Source of the DNA: Botrimarina mediterranea
Lineage (GTDB): Bacteria > Planctomycetota > Planctomycetia > Pirellulales > Lacipirellulaceae
Direction of reading: 5' to 3'
DNA: 64,000 nucleotides
NCBI RefSeq assembly: GCF_007753265.1
Contig: NZ_CP036349.1
Location: 5,268,862 to 5,332,861 of the forward strand
The stretch's first letter is position 1, and each line of letters begins with the position of its first letter. Shown here piece by piece: positions 50,202 to 58,876 of this stretch. The notes under the pieces are model-generated. The model had not been told where the DNA came from and ran no database searches. It was given only the letters and a program-made list of their open reading frames with translations. The translations under genes and the position numbers were made by a program.

Positions 50202-51425
50202 ATGGCGGACGGGAAGACGGGCGTGTGGCTCATTGGCGCCCGGGGGGGCGTGGCGACGACGGTCGCCGTCGGCCTGGCGGCGTTGCGGCGGGGCGACGCG
50301 CCGGCTTATGGCTTGGTGACCGAGACCGCTGCCCTGGCGGGCGTCGATCTGCCGGCGTGGGATCAGATTGTCTTGGGCGGGCATGAGGTCCGCGGCGGGA
50401 CGCTCGTCGAATCGGCCCGGGAGCTGGAAAAAGGCCGCGTTATTCCCGTCGGTGCGGCGGAGCGCTACGCGGACGAATTGGCGGCGGTCGATGCTAGCAT
50501 CCGTCCGGGTGTGCTCGTGCGGAGCGGCAGGGCTATCGAGACGTTCGCCGACGCCGAGCACGTCGCCGCGTGCGCGACGCCGCGCGAGGCTGTCCAAAAA
50601 GTAGCCACCGACCTGCGCGCGTTCCGCGCTGCGCATGACTTGAAACGTGTGGTGATGGTGCTCGTCGCCTCGACCGAGCCGCCCGTTGATGAGGCGTCAC
50701 TGCCGACCGAGATCGAGGCGCTCGACGCGCTGCTGGACGATCCTTTGAGCGACAGCCCGTTAGGCGATGACGCGGCGCGCTGCCCGCTGCGCGCGAGTTC
50801 GCTCTACGCGCTCGGCGCGGTCGAGGCGGGCGCGGCCTTGGTGAACTTCACGCCGTCCCGCGGAGCGAATTGTCAGGCAATCGAGAAAATATTTTTTCGC
50901 GCCGGTTTGCCCCACTGCGGCGCGGATGGAAAGACGGGCGAGACGCTCCTCAAGTCGACCCTCGCGCCGATGTTCGCAGCGCGTCATCTGCACGTCGATA
51001 GTTGGGTCGGGCATAACCTCTTAGGCAATCGCGACGGCGCCGTGTTGGCCGACCTCGACCACAAGAAGGCGAAGGTCCAGAGCAAGGAACAGCTGCTCGC
51101 TTCACTGCTCGGCGAGGCGCCGCAGAGCCACGTTTCGATCGAGTCGATCGATAGCCTTGGCGACTGGAAGACGGCGTGGGACCACGTGCATTTCCGCGGA
51201 TTTCTAGGGGTTCCGATGACTCTGCAGTTCACGTGGCAGGGCTGCGACTCGGCCCTCGCCGCGCCGCTGGTGATCGACCTCGTACGACTGATGGACCTCG
51301 CGCTACGGCGCCAAGAGAAGGGCGCGATCGGCGCGTTGGCGGCGTTCTTCAAGAGCCCCCTCGGCGCCGCGCCGCGCGGGTTTGTTGAAGAGACGCAAAC
51401 TCTCATTGAATGGGCCACACGCTAA
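50202..51425 (+). CDS. myo-inositol-1-phosphate synthase
   Basis: The 407-residue protein converts glucose-6-phosphate to myo-inositol-1-phosphate with NAD. The N-terminus GVWLIGARGGVATTVAVG is the Rossmann loop. Further blocks are NFTPSRGANCQAIE, GKTGETLLKSTLAPMF and SWVGHNLLGNRDG, all typical of Ino1-type synthases, including the active-site lysine-rich region. It is shorter than eukaryotic forms, as in other bacteria. The product can feed inositol lipids or compatible solutes. No such genes are adjacent. Confidence 0.9.
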   Translation: MADGKTGVWLIGARGGVATTVAVGLAALRRGDAPAYGLVTETAALAGVDLPAWDQIVLGGHEVRGGTLVESARELEKGRVIPVGAAERYADELAAVDASIRPGVLVRSGRAIETFADAEHVAACATPREAVQKVATDLRAFRAAHDLKRVVMVLVASTEPPVDEASLPTEIEALDALLDDPLSDSPLGDDAARCPLRASSLYALGAVEAGAALVNFTPSRGANCQAIEKIFFRAGLPHCGADGKTGETLLKSTLAPMFAARHLHVDSWVGHNLLGNRDGAVLADLDHKKAKVQSKEQLLASLLGEAPQSHVSIESIDSLGDWKTAWDHVHFRGFLGVPMTLQFTWQGCDSALAAPLVIDLVRLMDLALRRQEKGAIGALAAFFKSPLGAAPRGFVEETQTLIEWATR

Positions 51426-51705
51426 GCGGCGAGCCGCGCGCTTTCCCTCGCCTCTGTCCTCTAAACTCTAGCCTCTCCTTCCGTCGCTAGCCTTGCCCGC
51501 TGTGGTAGAATTGCTGCAATTCATCTTGACGGCTAGCAAGGTCAATTGATTGAATGCGCGCAAACCTGGCGGTCTACGGCTGTGAAGCAATTCACGTCGT
51601 CCGCCGACAACATGGAAGACGCCGCACCCTCATTTACATGAGAGCGCGCCCGGAGGGCGCGGCGTAGTACCCACTGGGCGCCGCCAGGGATGGAGTTCAA
51701 TTACG

Positions 51706-51954
51706 ATGGCTGCTCCTAAGAAGACCGCGAAGAAGAAGGTCGCCAAGAAGGCCGCGCCGAAGAAGGCCGCCAAGAAGTCGACCAAGAAGAAGGCCGCCAC
51801 CAAGAAGGCCGCCGCGCCGAAGAAGAAGGCCGCCAAGAAGTCGACCAAGAAGAAGGCCGCCACCAAGAAGGCCGCCGCACCGAAGAAGAAGGCCGCTAAG
51901 AAGTCGACCAAGAAGAAGGCCGCCAAGAAGCCGACGACCGCGAAGAAGGCCTGA
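51706..51954 (+). CDS. histone H1-like lysine/alanine-rich protein
   Basis: The 82-residue protein consists almost entirely of Lys, Ala, Pro and Thr, starting MAAPKKTAKKKVAKKAAPKK. A 21-residue unit (AAAPKKKAAKKSTKKKAATK) repeats nearly perfectly, mirrored by a 63-bp DNA repeat with only a few base changes. Such proteins bind DNA like the C-terminal tail of eukaryotic linker histone H1 and are found in several planctomycetes and chlamydiae. The nucleoid role is inferred. The start ATG at 51706 is preceded by 280 bp without another gene. Confidence 0.85.
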   Translation: MAAPKKTAKKKVAKKAAPKKAAKKSTKKKAATKKAAAPKKKAAKKSTKKKAATKKAAAPKKKAAKKSTKKKAAKKPTTAKKA

Positions 51955-52490
51955 TCGCGGAAGGTCCGAACGACGGACCGATCCAAACGGCCAGATTGAT
52001 CCACGCGGCGCGGAGGCGTCGCGCGAGGTCAAGGACGATCCGACCAGTCCGGCCGGGGGCCCCTTCGCGGGCTCTCGGCCGGCTGTCTGCGCTGACGCGA
52101 GGGGTTAGGGGTCGAGGGGCTGAGGGAAAGCGCTGCATGCGAAAGCGGCTGGCAGCGCAGCCCCTTAGCCCCTTAGCCCCTCAGATCCTCAGCCCCGACC
52201 CTCGGGCGTCAGCCCTAGCGGCGTTGCTTCTCACGCCTCTAGTGATTATTATTTAACCACTTAGAAGGCCTACATAGGCTTTTCTGAGCGTGAGTTTTGT
52301 AGGTTGCCGCTCTCGCGGGTTGCGTTGTCTGGGCCCTTCTGGCGTTGGACGCGGTTCTCCGACGTGGGGCGGTGGTTGGACGCAGAACCTCCCCCCCCAC
52401 ATTCGTTTGCCGCTTTTTTCTAGCGTCTGCCCCCATTTGGCAGGCAGCGAGAGAATCGTCGCGCAAGGACCCCCCGCATAGCAGGAACCC
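51955..52490. other. 536-bp intergenic region with G/C-run inverted repeats
   Basis: A small hairpin GGTCCG-AACGA-CGGACC at 51963-51979 follows the histone-like gene. At 52099-52128 and 52161-52196 G-run and C-run words face each other. AT-rich sequence near 52240-52260 is a possible promoter. The long leader before the helicase start (52491) has no recognised RNA motif. Confidence 0.6.
52099..52196. repeat. paired G-run and C-run repeat
   Basis: GAGGGGTTAGGGGTCGAGGG on the left faces CCCCTTAGCCCCTTAGCCCC on the right, so the transcript could form a stem or G-quadruplexes. It is 300 bp before the DEAD-box gene. Confidence 0.7.
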
Positions 52491-53867
52491 GTGGCGACAG
52501 CTCAATTGGAAGACACACTCACCGATAACGACACTTTCGAACTCGATCCCTCCGCCACCGAGCCCACCGTAACCGCACGGTTCGATGAGCTTGGTCTCTC
52601 GGAGTCGATGCTGGCGACGCTCGACTCGATTGGCTACGAGACGCCCTCGCCGGTCCAGGCCGGCGTAATCCCGGTCGCTCTCAGCGGCCGCGACGTGCTC
52701 GGCCAAGCCCGCACCGGCACCGGCAAGACGGCGTCGTTCGCGATCCCGATCCTCGAGACGATGGAAGACCGCGGCAAAGGCGCGCCGCCCCAGGCGATCG
52801 TCCTCGTGCCGACGCGCGAATTGGCCGTCCAGGTCACCGGCGAGTTCCAACGGCTCTGCGGCGAACGTAAGGTGCGCTGCGTCGCCGTCTACGGCGGCAA
52901 GCCGATCAAGGCGCAGATCTCCAAGCTCGAGCGCGGCGCCGACGTGGTGATTGGCACGCCGGGCCGGGTGCTCGACCACATCGGTCGGCGGACCATCGAC
53001 CTGAAGTCGCTGCGGGTCGTCGTGCTCGACGAGGCGGACCGGATGCTCGACATCGGTTTCCGCCCCGACATCGAGAAGATCCTCCGCCAGTGCCCCGACA
53101 GGCGGCAGACACTGCTGCTCTCGGCGACGGTGGCGCCGCCCGTCAAGCGGCTCGCCGAGCGCTACATGCACGAGCCGACGATGCTCGACTTCTCGCCGAA
53201 GTCGAAATCGGTTGACATGATCGAGCAGCACTTCTTCACGGTCGATGGCGACCGCAAGTTCGATCTGCTCAATCGGTTGCTGGAGCGCGAAAACCCGTCG
53301 CAGACAATCGTCTTCTGCCGCACCAAGCGAGGCTGCGACAAGATCCACGAGCGGCTGAGCAAGAAGCGGAAAGGGGTCGGCTGTATCCACGGCGACCTGC
53401 CGCAGGGCGCCCGCGACAGCGTGATGAAGGCCTTCCGCGCCGAGGAGATCACCCTGCTCGTTGCGACCGACGTCGTCGGCCGCGGCATCGACGTCACCAG
53501 CATCTCGCACATCATCAACTACGACATCCCCCAGTCGTCGGACGACTACGTCCACCGCGTCGGCCGCACCGGCCGGATGGGCCGCGAGGGCGTCGCCTAC
53601 ACGTTCGTGACCCGTGAAGAAGGTGAAGAGCTCACCCGGATTGAGATGCTCATCAACAAGGTGTTGATCGAGGACAAGATCGAGGGCTTCGAGGCCGCAC
53701 GGCCCGCCGAGAAACGCGCGGCAGCGGCCGTCAAATTCTTCGGAGCCGGCGTGCAGTCCGAGGCGAACGAAGAAGCGGAAGCCGCCGAAACGCCCGCCGA
53801 AACCGCCGCGCCGAAGCCCGCGCCGTTTGGTCGCCGCGGGCGGACGAAGCACCGCCGCGGGTTGTAA
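52491..53867 (+). CDS. DEAD-box RNA helicase
   Basis: The 458-residue protein starts at GTG 52491. The Q-motif region FDELGLSESMLATLDSIGYE is followed by Walker A ARTGTGKT at 73-80, DEAD (LDEADRMLD) near 180, SAT near 209 and HRVGRTGRMGR near 358. This is the bacterial RhlE/DeaD-type core. The tail is acidic then basic and low-complexity (ETPAETAAPKPAPFGRRGRTKHRRGL), likely an RNA-binding tail. It unwinds RNA in ribosome assembly or decay. A long 5' untranslated region would fit cold-shock control but is only suggestive. Confidence 0.94.
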   Translation: MATAQLEDTLTDNDTFELDPSATEPTVTARFDELGLSESMLATLDSIGYETPSPVQAGVIPVALSGRDVLGQARTGTGKTASFAIPILETMEDRGKGAPPQAIVLVPTRELAVQVTGEFQRLCGERKVRCVAVYGGKPIKAQISKLERGADVVIGTPGRVLDHIGRRTIDLKSLRVVVLDEADRMLDIGFRPDIEKILRQCPDRRQTLLLSATVAPPVKRLAERYMHEPTMLDFSPKSKSVDMIEQHFFTVDGDRKFDLLNRLLERENPSQTIVFCRTKRGCDKIHERLSKKRKGVGCIHGDLPQGARDSVMKAFRAEEITLLVATDVVGRGIDVTSISHIINYDIPQSSDDYVHRVGRTGRMGREGVAYTFVTREEGEELTRIEMLINKVLIEDKIEGFEAARPAEKRAAAAVKFFGAGVQSEANEEAEAAETPAETAAPKPAPFGRRGRTKHRRGL

Positions 53868-53914
53868 ACCGCGGGTAGTAAGCACAATCGCGATTGAAAA
53901 CGCGCCGCCTCATT

Positions 53915-53941
53915 TAGCCCCCGGTCATTGACCGGGGGCTA
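53915..53941. terminator. terminator hairpin between convergent genes
   Basis: TAGCCCCCGGTCA-T-TGACCGGGGGCTA, identical over its 27 nt to the core of the hairpin at 40214. It sits between the helicase stop (53867) and the lipoprotein stop (53959, minus), so it can act in both directions. Confidence 0.85.
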
Positions 53942-53958
53942 TTTGCGTAGTTGGGCGT

Positions 53959-55038
53959 TTATCGTGCCGCGCCGAACTCCTCCGCCAACCACTGCGAGGC
54001 GTCGTCCCACCCCGCGGCGGCGGCGTTCCAATCGACCGCCATCGCCTTCACCTCGTCGGGTGTTTTGACCCGGCAACGGCACGCATTGTCCGACTTGCTG
54101 TCGCGGCTCAATGGGATCTGCGCGGTGGGGCCAATTACCAGGCGGCACTCGACCAGCGACGTGAGCAGAAACTCCGCCATCGCATGGCCCGCTTCGGGAT
54201 TGGGAGAGCCCTCGATCATCGCCACCGTGTTGGGAATGAAGAGCGTGCCGGTGGCGCCGCCACCCTGGTCACGGGCCGCCTGGTCACTGGCCTGGTCATT
54301 AGCGCCTTCAGCCTTCGGCTGGTCGGGGTAGATAATCTCGACGGGCGCACCGCCTTCTTTGACGACCATCGCGTCGTCGGAATTGGTGAGGCCGAACGAT
54401 AGCGCGCCGCTCGCCACGTCCTGGGCGACGCGGTTGCCGTCGGACACGATCCGGCAGTTCTTCTTCACGCCGGTGTAGAACTTCTTCGCCCTCTCTTCGC
54501 CCCAAGCGCTGAACAACGCCGCGGCATGCGCCGCCGACGGCCCGGCGAGCGGCTTGGCGACGCCCGCCTTGTCGTACCACTGCGGGTCGGTCAGCTCCTC
54601 GATGGACTTCGGCCAGCGGGGCTCCTTCACGAGGTTCTTGTTGACGATGATCACCCGCGCCCGGGCGGCAAAGGCGCGCCAGTCGTAGTCCGGCGAGCGG
54701 TAGGCGGCGTCGTACTTGGCGTCCGCCGCCAGCGGTTGCTGACGGAGCAGCCCGTCCTGCTTGAGCCGCAGGGTTTGCAGCAGCTCGTCGTTCCAGTACA
54801 CGTCGGCCTGGGGTTCGTCGCGCTCGGCTTCAAGGGAACGGACCAGGCTGCCGGCGCCCGTCTCGTACCGGGGAATGACCTCAATGCCGGTCTGCCGGGT
54901 GAACGCGGCGAAGATCGGCTTGGCGACTTCCGCGCTGGTGGCCGTGTAGACGACGACCTGTTTGGGGACCTCCGGGGCGCAGCCCGAAGCGACAGCGAGG
55001 AGGAGCGTCATCCAACCGGCAAGCGTGCGACCCTTCAT
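53959..55038 (-). CDS. extracellular solute-binding lipoprotein (iron-type, AfuA/FutA-like)
   Basis: The protein is 359 residues from ATG 55038. The lipobox LAVASGC near residues 14-20 predicts a lipid-anchored secreted protein. VVVYTATSAEVAKPIFAAF, ETGAGSLVRSLEAER, ADVYWNDELLQTLRL and GSPNPEAGHAMAEFLL match family 1 solute-binding proteins for Fe(III) or similar oxyanions. A 25-residue insert near QPKAEGANDQASDQAARDQG derives from repeats of a CTGGTCA word and is absent from typical family members. No permease or ATPase gene lies beside it, so it appears to be an orphan binding protein. Confidence 0.85.
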   Translation of the reverse strand: MKGRTLAGWMTLLLAVASGCAPEVPKQVVVYTATSAEVAKPIFAAFTRQTGIEVIPRYETGAGSLVRSLEAERDEPQADVYWNDELLQTLRLKQDGLLRQQPLAADAKYDAAYRSPDYDWRAFAARARVIIVNKNLVKEPRWPKSIEELTDPQWYDKAGVAKPLAGPSAAHAAALFSAWGEERAKKFYTGVKKNCRIVSDGNRVAQDVASGALSFGLTNSDDAMVVKEGGAPVEIIYPDQPKAEGANDQASDQAARDQGGGATGTLFIPNTVAMIEGSPNPEAGHAMAEFLLTSLVECRLVIGPTAQIPLSRDSKSDNACRCRVKTPDEVKAMAVDWNAAAAGWDDASQWLAEEFGAAR

Positions 55039-55159
55039 TGAACCATCCACGGCGATTCTGCTAGTTTTCGGCGCGGCTTGCCGCCGCCGATTTCGATAGA
55101 CTCCGATCGACAAACATAGCCCGCCCACCGCCCCGCGGGACAGCCACACCCCTCGCCGC

Positions 55160-55948
55160 ATGACCGCGCTAGCCGCCCCAAACCGCTCCGTGCTGCGTGT
55201 CGAGCTGCTCGGCTCGGGCGGCTACCACCCGACCGAACGCCGCCACACCGCGTGCGTGTTCTTGCCGGAGCTGGGCCTCGTGCTCGACGCCGGCACCGGG
55301 GCGTTCCGGCTGCACCAGCGCGCCGAGGCCCTCACGTCCAATCGTCTCGACGTGGTGCTGACGCACGGACACATCGACCACATCGTCGGCCTGACGTACC
55401 TGTTCTGGCTCCATCGCGGCAGTGAACCTGTCGAGACCGTCGTTCATGCGACGCCCGAAACGCTCGCCGCGGTGCGGGAGCACCTCTTAGCGCCGGCGTT
55501 GTTTCCGATCTCGCCGGTCACGAGATACGAGACGTTGAGCGAATCACTAACGCTCGCCAGCGGCGCGAGGCTAACGACCTTCGAGCTCGATCACCCCGGT
55601 GGCTCCGTCGGCTTGCGGATCGATCACGACGGCGTGTCCATCGGCTACGTCACTGACACCCGCCCGATTGGCGAAGCGGCGATCGAAGCGATCCGCGGCG
55701 TCGACCTGCTCTTGCACGAGGCGTACTTCGACGCGTCGCAGGCCGAGCTGGCCCACGACTCGGGCCACTGCACCGCCGCCGCCGCGGCGCGAACGGCCGT
55801 CGCCGCCGGGGCGAAACGACTCGTGATGATGCACTTCAACCCGCGCGCAAGCGAGGCGGACGAGGCGCGGGCGCTGGCCGAAGCGCGGGAGGTCTTTCCG
55901 ACGGCGGAGTACGGCTGCGACGGGATGGTGATGACGATCTCTCGGTAG
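55160..55948 (+). CDS. MBL-fold metallohydrolase (RNase Z-like)
   Basis: The 262-residue protein shows the metallo-beta-lactamase fold: LLGSGGYHPTERRHTA at the N-terminus and the metal motif THGHIDHIVGL with H69, H71, D73 and H74. HEAYFD and DSGHCTAAAAARTA supply further ligands, and MHFNPR the last histidine. The layout is closest to the RNase Z/ElaC subgroup or phosphodiesterases of that clan. Substrate specificity is open. It starts 121 bp from the divergent lipoprotein gene. A family A hairpin follows 2 bp after its stop. Confidence 0.88.
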   Translation: MTALAAPNRSVLRVELLGSGGYHPTERRHTACVFLPELGLVLDAGTGAFRLHQRAEALTSNRLDVVLTHGHIDHIVGLTYLFWLHRGSEPVETVVHATPETLAAVREHLLAPALFPISPVTRYETLSESLTLASGARLTTFELDHPGGSVGLRIDHDGVSIGYVTDTRPIGEAAIEAIRGVDLLLHEAYFDASQAELAHDSGHCTAAAAARTAVAAGAKRLVMMHFNPRASEADEARALAEAREVFPTAEYGCDGMVMTISR

Positions 55949-55950
55949 AA

Positions 55951-56026
55951 GGCGAGCCGTAAGCGTCAGCGCCCGGAGTGAAGCGGGCGCCAACTTCACT
56001 CCGGTCGCTGACGCTCCCGGCTCGCC
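55951..56026. repeat. hairpin repeat, family A, between convergent genes
   Basis: GGCGAGCCGTAAGCGTCAGC faces GCTGACGCTCCCGGCTCGCC with few mismatches. It lies between the hydrolase stop (55948) and the monooxygenase stop (56029, minus). The loop GGCGCCAACTTCAC differs from the GGTAC form. Confidence 0.75.
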
Positions 56027-56028
56027 GT

Positions 56029-57423
56029 TCATTGCCGAATCGCTCGCCGCAACCGCCGCCACTCACGGTCAAGCCTCCGACCGTAGCTGAAGTGCTCGAC
56101 CTCCAACCGATGCCGTGGCGTGTCGAGGTAGCGGATCGGCCCGGCGCTGTCGGCGGCGCGTTTCTGCTGGCGGAAAGACTTTGCGGCGGGGGCGCCGGCT
56201 TCACTCGCCAAGAGGAACTGCGTCACGAGCCGCGCCTGGCGGTCCACGAGGCCCCACTGCCCGCTGTCGGGTTGGATCATGCCGAGCACGAACAGGTCGT
56301 CACACTCGGGGTGGAACAGGTTCAGATGCAGCCGCGGTCGGCCGTCACGCCAGTTGAGGTCGGCGTTGTCGATGAACGGGAACGAGAGCCGATAGCCCGT
56401 TGCGTAGACGATCGCGTCAAAGGCCTCTTCGTTGCCATCGACGTAGCGAACGCCGCTGGATGTCAGGCGTTCGACATCGGGCCGCACCTCGAGGTCGCCG
56501 TGGCGGAGTTGGTAGATCAGTTGCGAGTTGATCGTCGGATGCGTCTCGAACAACTTGTGATCCGGCCGCGGCAGTCCCGTGCCGTGCCGCGGCCCCTGCA
56601 CTAGGTAGATGATCGCCCGCGCGAGGAGACGGCGGAGGCCGAGCGGCAGACGCCACCGCAGGAGCTTCTCCCCGACCGCGTCGATCGGCAGGCCGCGATA
56701 AAACTTCGGGAGAAAGTGGTAGCCGCGGCGGAGTGACAACCGCGTCGCGGCGGCGTGCAGCGAGCACTCTACCGCGATGTCGCAGCCGCTGTTGCCGCCG
56801 CCGACGACGAGCACGCGCTTGCCGGCGATAGCGTTGGGCGACTTGTACTCCCCCGAGTGGAGCTCAACCCCCTCGAAGGGGGCCGACGCATCGACGCGGC
56901 CACTCCAGGCCGGAAACGCATGGTCCCAGTTGTGCCCATTAGCGATCACCAGACGCCCGTAGCGACGACGCTGGCCCGACTCGAGTTCAACGAGCCAGCC
57001 GTCTGGAGATGAAGAGGCCCCCTCCGAGCGGGTGACGCGCCGCACTCCGGCGCCGAACTCGATGTTCTCGCGCAGGCCAAAACGGTCGGCGTAGCTGCGC
57101 AGGTAATCCAACACGAGGCGCTGGCTCGGAAACTCGGGCCAGTCCTCCGGCATTGGGTGGTCGAGGTACTCCGTCTGCTTCTTCGACGAGATCAGGTGCG
57201 TCGACGCCATCACACGGCTGCACGGCAGCTGGATGTTCCAGTTGCCGCCCAGGTCCGCCTCGCGCTCGAGGCAATCGACCTTCACGCCCGCCTCGCGCAA
57301 GTTCTTCACCATCGCCAGGCCCGACGTGCCCGCGCCGATAACGCAGACGCGGTCCTTGCGGTCTTCCACGGTCTCATTGACGGAGAGGGAGACGGGCTCA
57401 GCGGTCGCGGCAGGGACAGGCAT
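56029..57423 (-). CDS. flavin-containing monooxygenase
   Basis: The 464-residue protein has two Rossmann motifs: GAGTSG at about 30-35 for FAD and GGGNSG near 210 for NADPH. Between them, FEGVELHSGEY matches the FMO fingerprint FxGxxxHxxx(Y/F). ATGYRLSFPF is the conserved ATG motif. Enzymes of this class oxygenate nucleophilic N or S atoms, or act as Baeyer-Villiger oxidases. The substrate is unknown. It is complete and followed by a hairpin on its 3' side. Confidence 0.92.
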   Translation of the reverse strand: MPVPAATAEPVSLSVNETVEDRKDRVCVIGAGTSGLAMVKNLREAGVKVDCLEREADLGGNWNIQLPCSRVMASTHLISSKKQTEYLDHPMPEDWPEFPSQRLVLDYLRSYADRFGLRENIEFGAGVRRVTRSEGASSSPDGWLVELESGQRRRYGRLVIANGHNWDHAFPAWSGRVDASAPFEGVELHSGEYKSPNAIAGKRVLVVGGGNSGCDIAVECSLHAAATRLSLRRGYHFLPKFYRGLPIDAVGEKLLRWRLPLGLRRLLARAIIYLVQGPRHGTGLPRPDHKLFETHPTINSQLIYQLRHGDLEVRPDVERLTSSGVRYVDGNEEAFDAIVYATGYRLSFPFIDNADLNWRDGRPRLHLNLFHPECDDLFVLGMIQPDSGQWGLVDRQARLVTQFLLASEAGAPAAKSFRQQKRAADSAGPIRYLDTPRHRLEVEHFSYGRRLDREWRRLRRAIRQ

Positions 57424-57724
57424 CGAGTCTTAATGAAACACGGAAGCAACGGGGACCAACGCGGCGCCGCGCGCTCATCGCGGGCGGCGCCTAACTTACC
57501 CCGCTTATGTTATCGCGCCGTGTTGCCGTCCGCGCGGCGCCAACTGCCGCGAATGGCGGCGCTCAACGTTGACTTTCACCCGTGCGGACCGAATGCTTGG
57601 GCACGGGCGGCACGGGACAGGCCGCCACTTCTCGCACCGGCATTCTGAGCTGGGCCTTTCTCCTGGTTGCGGTGGTGGGATCGAGAGAGGGGCTAGGGCA
57701 AGAAGCCGGAGGAACGTCGCGTCT

Positions 57725-58801
57725 ATGGCCAGGAAAGCGCCGGAAGCCTCTCCGCAAGAAACGAATCCCCCGCCACCACGCCGCAGCAGCCTGCTGGCCG
57801 AGCGCTACCGGCTCGAAGGGACTTACGAGCGCCTGCGCCGCGCGCTCATCTCGGGGCCGCAGGATGGCCGGCTCGACCAACCGCTGTCGTTCTGGGTGCT
57901 GCCGACCGACCGCCGGTTGCCGATCGCCTTCCTCGGCCGCACGCTGCGTGACTTGCTCGCGCAGCCACTCGAAGACTTAATGCAAACGCCCGGCGTGGGG
58001 CAGAAGAAGATCCTTGGATTCTTCGATCTGCTGCGCCGCGCAATCAAGTCCGAGTCGGCCGACAAGCCGTTCGGCATGCCGAACGACCTGAAACTCAGCG
58101 AACCGGCGCAACGCCGTGGCGTGGGCGCCGAGCCGGGGGCCGTCTCCGACGCGGTGTGGCGTGAGTGGTGCGACGCGATCGTCCAGGCCGGCTTCGGAGG
58201 GCACGCGCTCGGGCGCGTCGCGCCGTCGCTGCGGCCGCTGCCGACCGTCATCTGGGAAACGCCGCTATCGGACTACGCCGCCCGTTCGCTGAGCGACATC
58301 CGCTCGCTGAAGACCCACGGGGAAAAACGCGTCAACGCGATCATCGAGGTCTTCGGCGCCGTCTACGAGGCCGTCTCGACGGCCGTGCTGCACGAGGACC
58401 TCCAACTCGACCTGACGGCGCGGTTCGTCCCCGAAGTGAGCCGCTGGATCATCGCGCACGGGCGGCGGCCCGACAGGCTGACGGTCGCCGACGTGCGTGA
58501 GCACGTCGCCCGGCCGCTGGTGCGACAGATCGACCGCGACCTGGGTGAGCCGATGACCGAGCTGGTCGCCGAGCGCCTGGGTCTCGACCAACCCGCGCCG
58601 ACGGTGAAGGCCCAGGCCGAACGCCTCAACGTGACCCGCGCGCGGGTCTACCAGCTGCTAGAGGACTGCGCGCGGGTGATGGCGGTCCGCTGGCCCGAGG
58701 GGCGGTGGCTCCTGGCGCCGCTGGGAGATAGCCCGGCGGACACCGAGCCCGAGGTCCTGGGCCTCGTGCACGCCCTGCGCGGGCTTTTCTACCCAGAGTG
58801 A
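57725..58801 (+). CDS. unknown protein with RNAP-alpha-CTD-like and sigma-region-4-like motifs
   Basis: The protein is 358 residues from ATG 57725 (MARKAPEASPQ). Upstream codons to 57569 look like non-protein sequence and are rejected. LEDLMQTPGVGQKKILGFFD near 80-100 is a helix-hairpin-helix like that of the RNA polymerase alpha C-terminal domain. LSDIRSLKTHGEKRVNAIIEVF near 195-215 looks like another. Near 295-325, TVKAQAERLNVTRARVYQLL is a helix-turn-helix resembling sigma-70 region 4. No catalytic motif is present. A DNA- or polymerase-binding role is inferred. It may be a lineage-specific transcription accessory factor. Confidence 0.65.
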   Translation: MARKAPEASPQETNPPPPRRSSLLAERYRLEGTYERLRRALISGPQDGRLDQPLSFWVLPTDRRLPIAFLGRTLRDLLAQPLEDLMQTPGVGQKKILGFFDLLRRAIKSESADKPFGMPNDLKLSEPAQRRGVGAEPGAVSDAVWREWCDAIVQAGFGGHALGRVAPSLRPLPTVIWETPLSDYAARSLSDIRSLKTHGEKRVNAIIEVFGAVYEAVSTAVLHEDLQLDLTARFVPEVSRWIIAHGRRPDRLTVADVREHVARPLVRQIDRDLGEPMTELVAERLGLDQPAPTVKAQAERLNVTRARVYQLLEDCARVMAVRWPEGRWLLAPLGDSPADTEPEVLGLVHALRGLFYPE

Positions 58802-58876
58802 AACTCTGTAGGAGGGGTCTCCAGCCCCCGCTTAAGCGCACCACGCGATTAGGGTGATAAGCGACGACATCTAGGA

